Source: M0108 sp964523415
GTDB taxonomy: Bacteria > Pseudomonadota > Gammaproteobacteria > Chromatiales > Chromatiaceae
Length of the DNA stretch: 23,754 bases
Reading direction: 5' to 3'
Assembly: GCA_964523415.1 (NCBI GenBank)
Contig: CAZFZB010000035.1
Location: 1 to 23,754 of the forward strand
Shown here one piece after another: positions 23,523-23,754 of this stretch. How positions within the stretch are numbered: the first letter of the stretch is position 1; the number at the start of each line of letters is the position of its first letter. A program made the translations under genes and the position numbers. The notes under the pieces are model-generated. The model was not told where the DNA came from. It ran no database searches and worked only from the letters and a program-made list of their open reading frames with translations.

Positions 23523-23754
23523 ATGCATGCCGACCTCACCCACCTGACGGATAACGATGACTTTGACCGGGCAACCCAGTCGAAGGGTAACCAGGCCCCT
23601 GGCCAGGAGGCGGGGGTAGCCGTTTCCATCCAGGGCCTGGGGCGACGCTTCGGCGACCTCGAGGTGGTCGCCGGACTGGACCTGCAGATCCCCGCCGGGC
23701 AGTTCCTGGCCTTGCTGGGCCCCTCCGGTTGCGGCAAGACCAGCCTGCTGCGCC
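23523..23754 (+). CDS. ABC transporter ATP-binding subunit, 5' part only
   Basis: The frame is open to the right edge (77 residues). After a polar stretch of about 30 residues it reads VSIQGLGRRFGDLEVVAGLD and then the Walker A motif GPSGCGKT at 66-73. The wording resembles ATPases of nitrate/sulfonate/taurine-type importers (SsuB/TauB/NrtD group), but too little is present to name the substrate. The start is uncertain: in-frame ATGs lie at 23484, 23493 and 23523, none with a strong ribosome site. It diverges from speA across an AT-rich 190-base region; a polyamine link would be guesswork. Confidence 0.75.
   Translation, partial: MHADLTHLTDNDDFDRATQSKGNQAPGQEAGVAVSIQGLGRRFGDLEVVAGLDLQIPAGQFLALLGPSGCGKTSLLR

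Overview
The window looks like a chromosomal segment of a GC-rich gammaproteobacterium, probably a member of the Chromatiales (purple-sulfur-bacterium-like). This is an inference. It rests on the classic gammaproteobacterial order mutL-miaA-hfq-hflX-hflK-hflC, an E. coli-type four-subunit quinol:fumarate reductase, a two-subunit 2-oxoacid:ferredoxin oxidoreductase and a carboxynorspermidine polyamine route. No rRNA, tRNA, CRISPR array, integrase or intact insertion sequence was seen.

Layout. (1) Positions 1-2516 are an accessory graveyard: a frameshifted and internally deleted CRISPR-associated NE0113-family gene (1-675, minus), a small intact secreted glycine-zipper protein (1146-1508, plus), a palindromic REP/MITE-like element (about 1577-1670), a 5'-truncated TumE/DUF6516-like toxin remnant (1626-1877, minus) and a 5'-truncated, frameshifted cas6 remnant (1940-2516, minus). 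This looks like the debris of a lost CRISPR-Cas/toxin-antitoxin locus. (2) 2537-5790 (minus) holds two overlapping genes for large membrane-anchored SPFH proteins. Each carries three tandem repeats of about 55-60 residues ahead of the SPFH domain and a coiled coil, an order that recalls the eukaryotic major vault protein. This is the most novel item. (3) 5964-9065 (minus) is a tightly coupled operon of korA, korB and a ferritin-like protein. (4) 9313-16562 (plus) is the conserved mutL-miaA-hfq-hflX-hflK-hflC block, diverging from korA. (5) 16814-20006 (plus) is frdABCD, with frdD cut by a 100-N scaffold gap (20007-20106). (6) 20116-23333 (minus) carries speA and a carboxynorspermidine dehydrogenase-like gene. 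(7) At the right edge (23523-23754, plus) an ABC transporter ATPase begins, divergent from speA.

How they may work together. KorAB and FrdABCD catalyse two of the reactions that make a reductive TCA branch possible, fitting an anaerobic or microaerobic lifestyle. HflKC is the membrane scaffold that controls the FtsH protease, and Hfq and HflX act on RNA and ribosomes. With the upstream pair, the window encodes four SPFH proteins. SpeA and the dehydrogenase supply agmatine/putrescine-derived polyamines. The partner decarboxylase (nspC) is not in the window and could lie beyond the gap. Because the gap is a run of exactly 100 Ns, adjacency of parts (5) and (6) depends on scaffolding.
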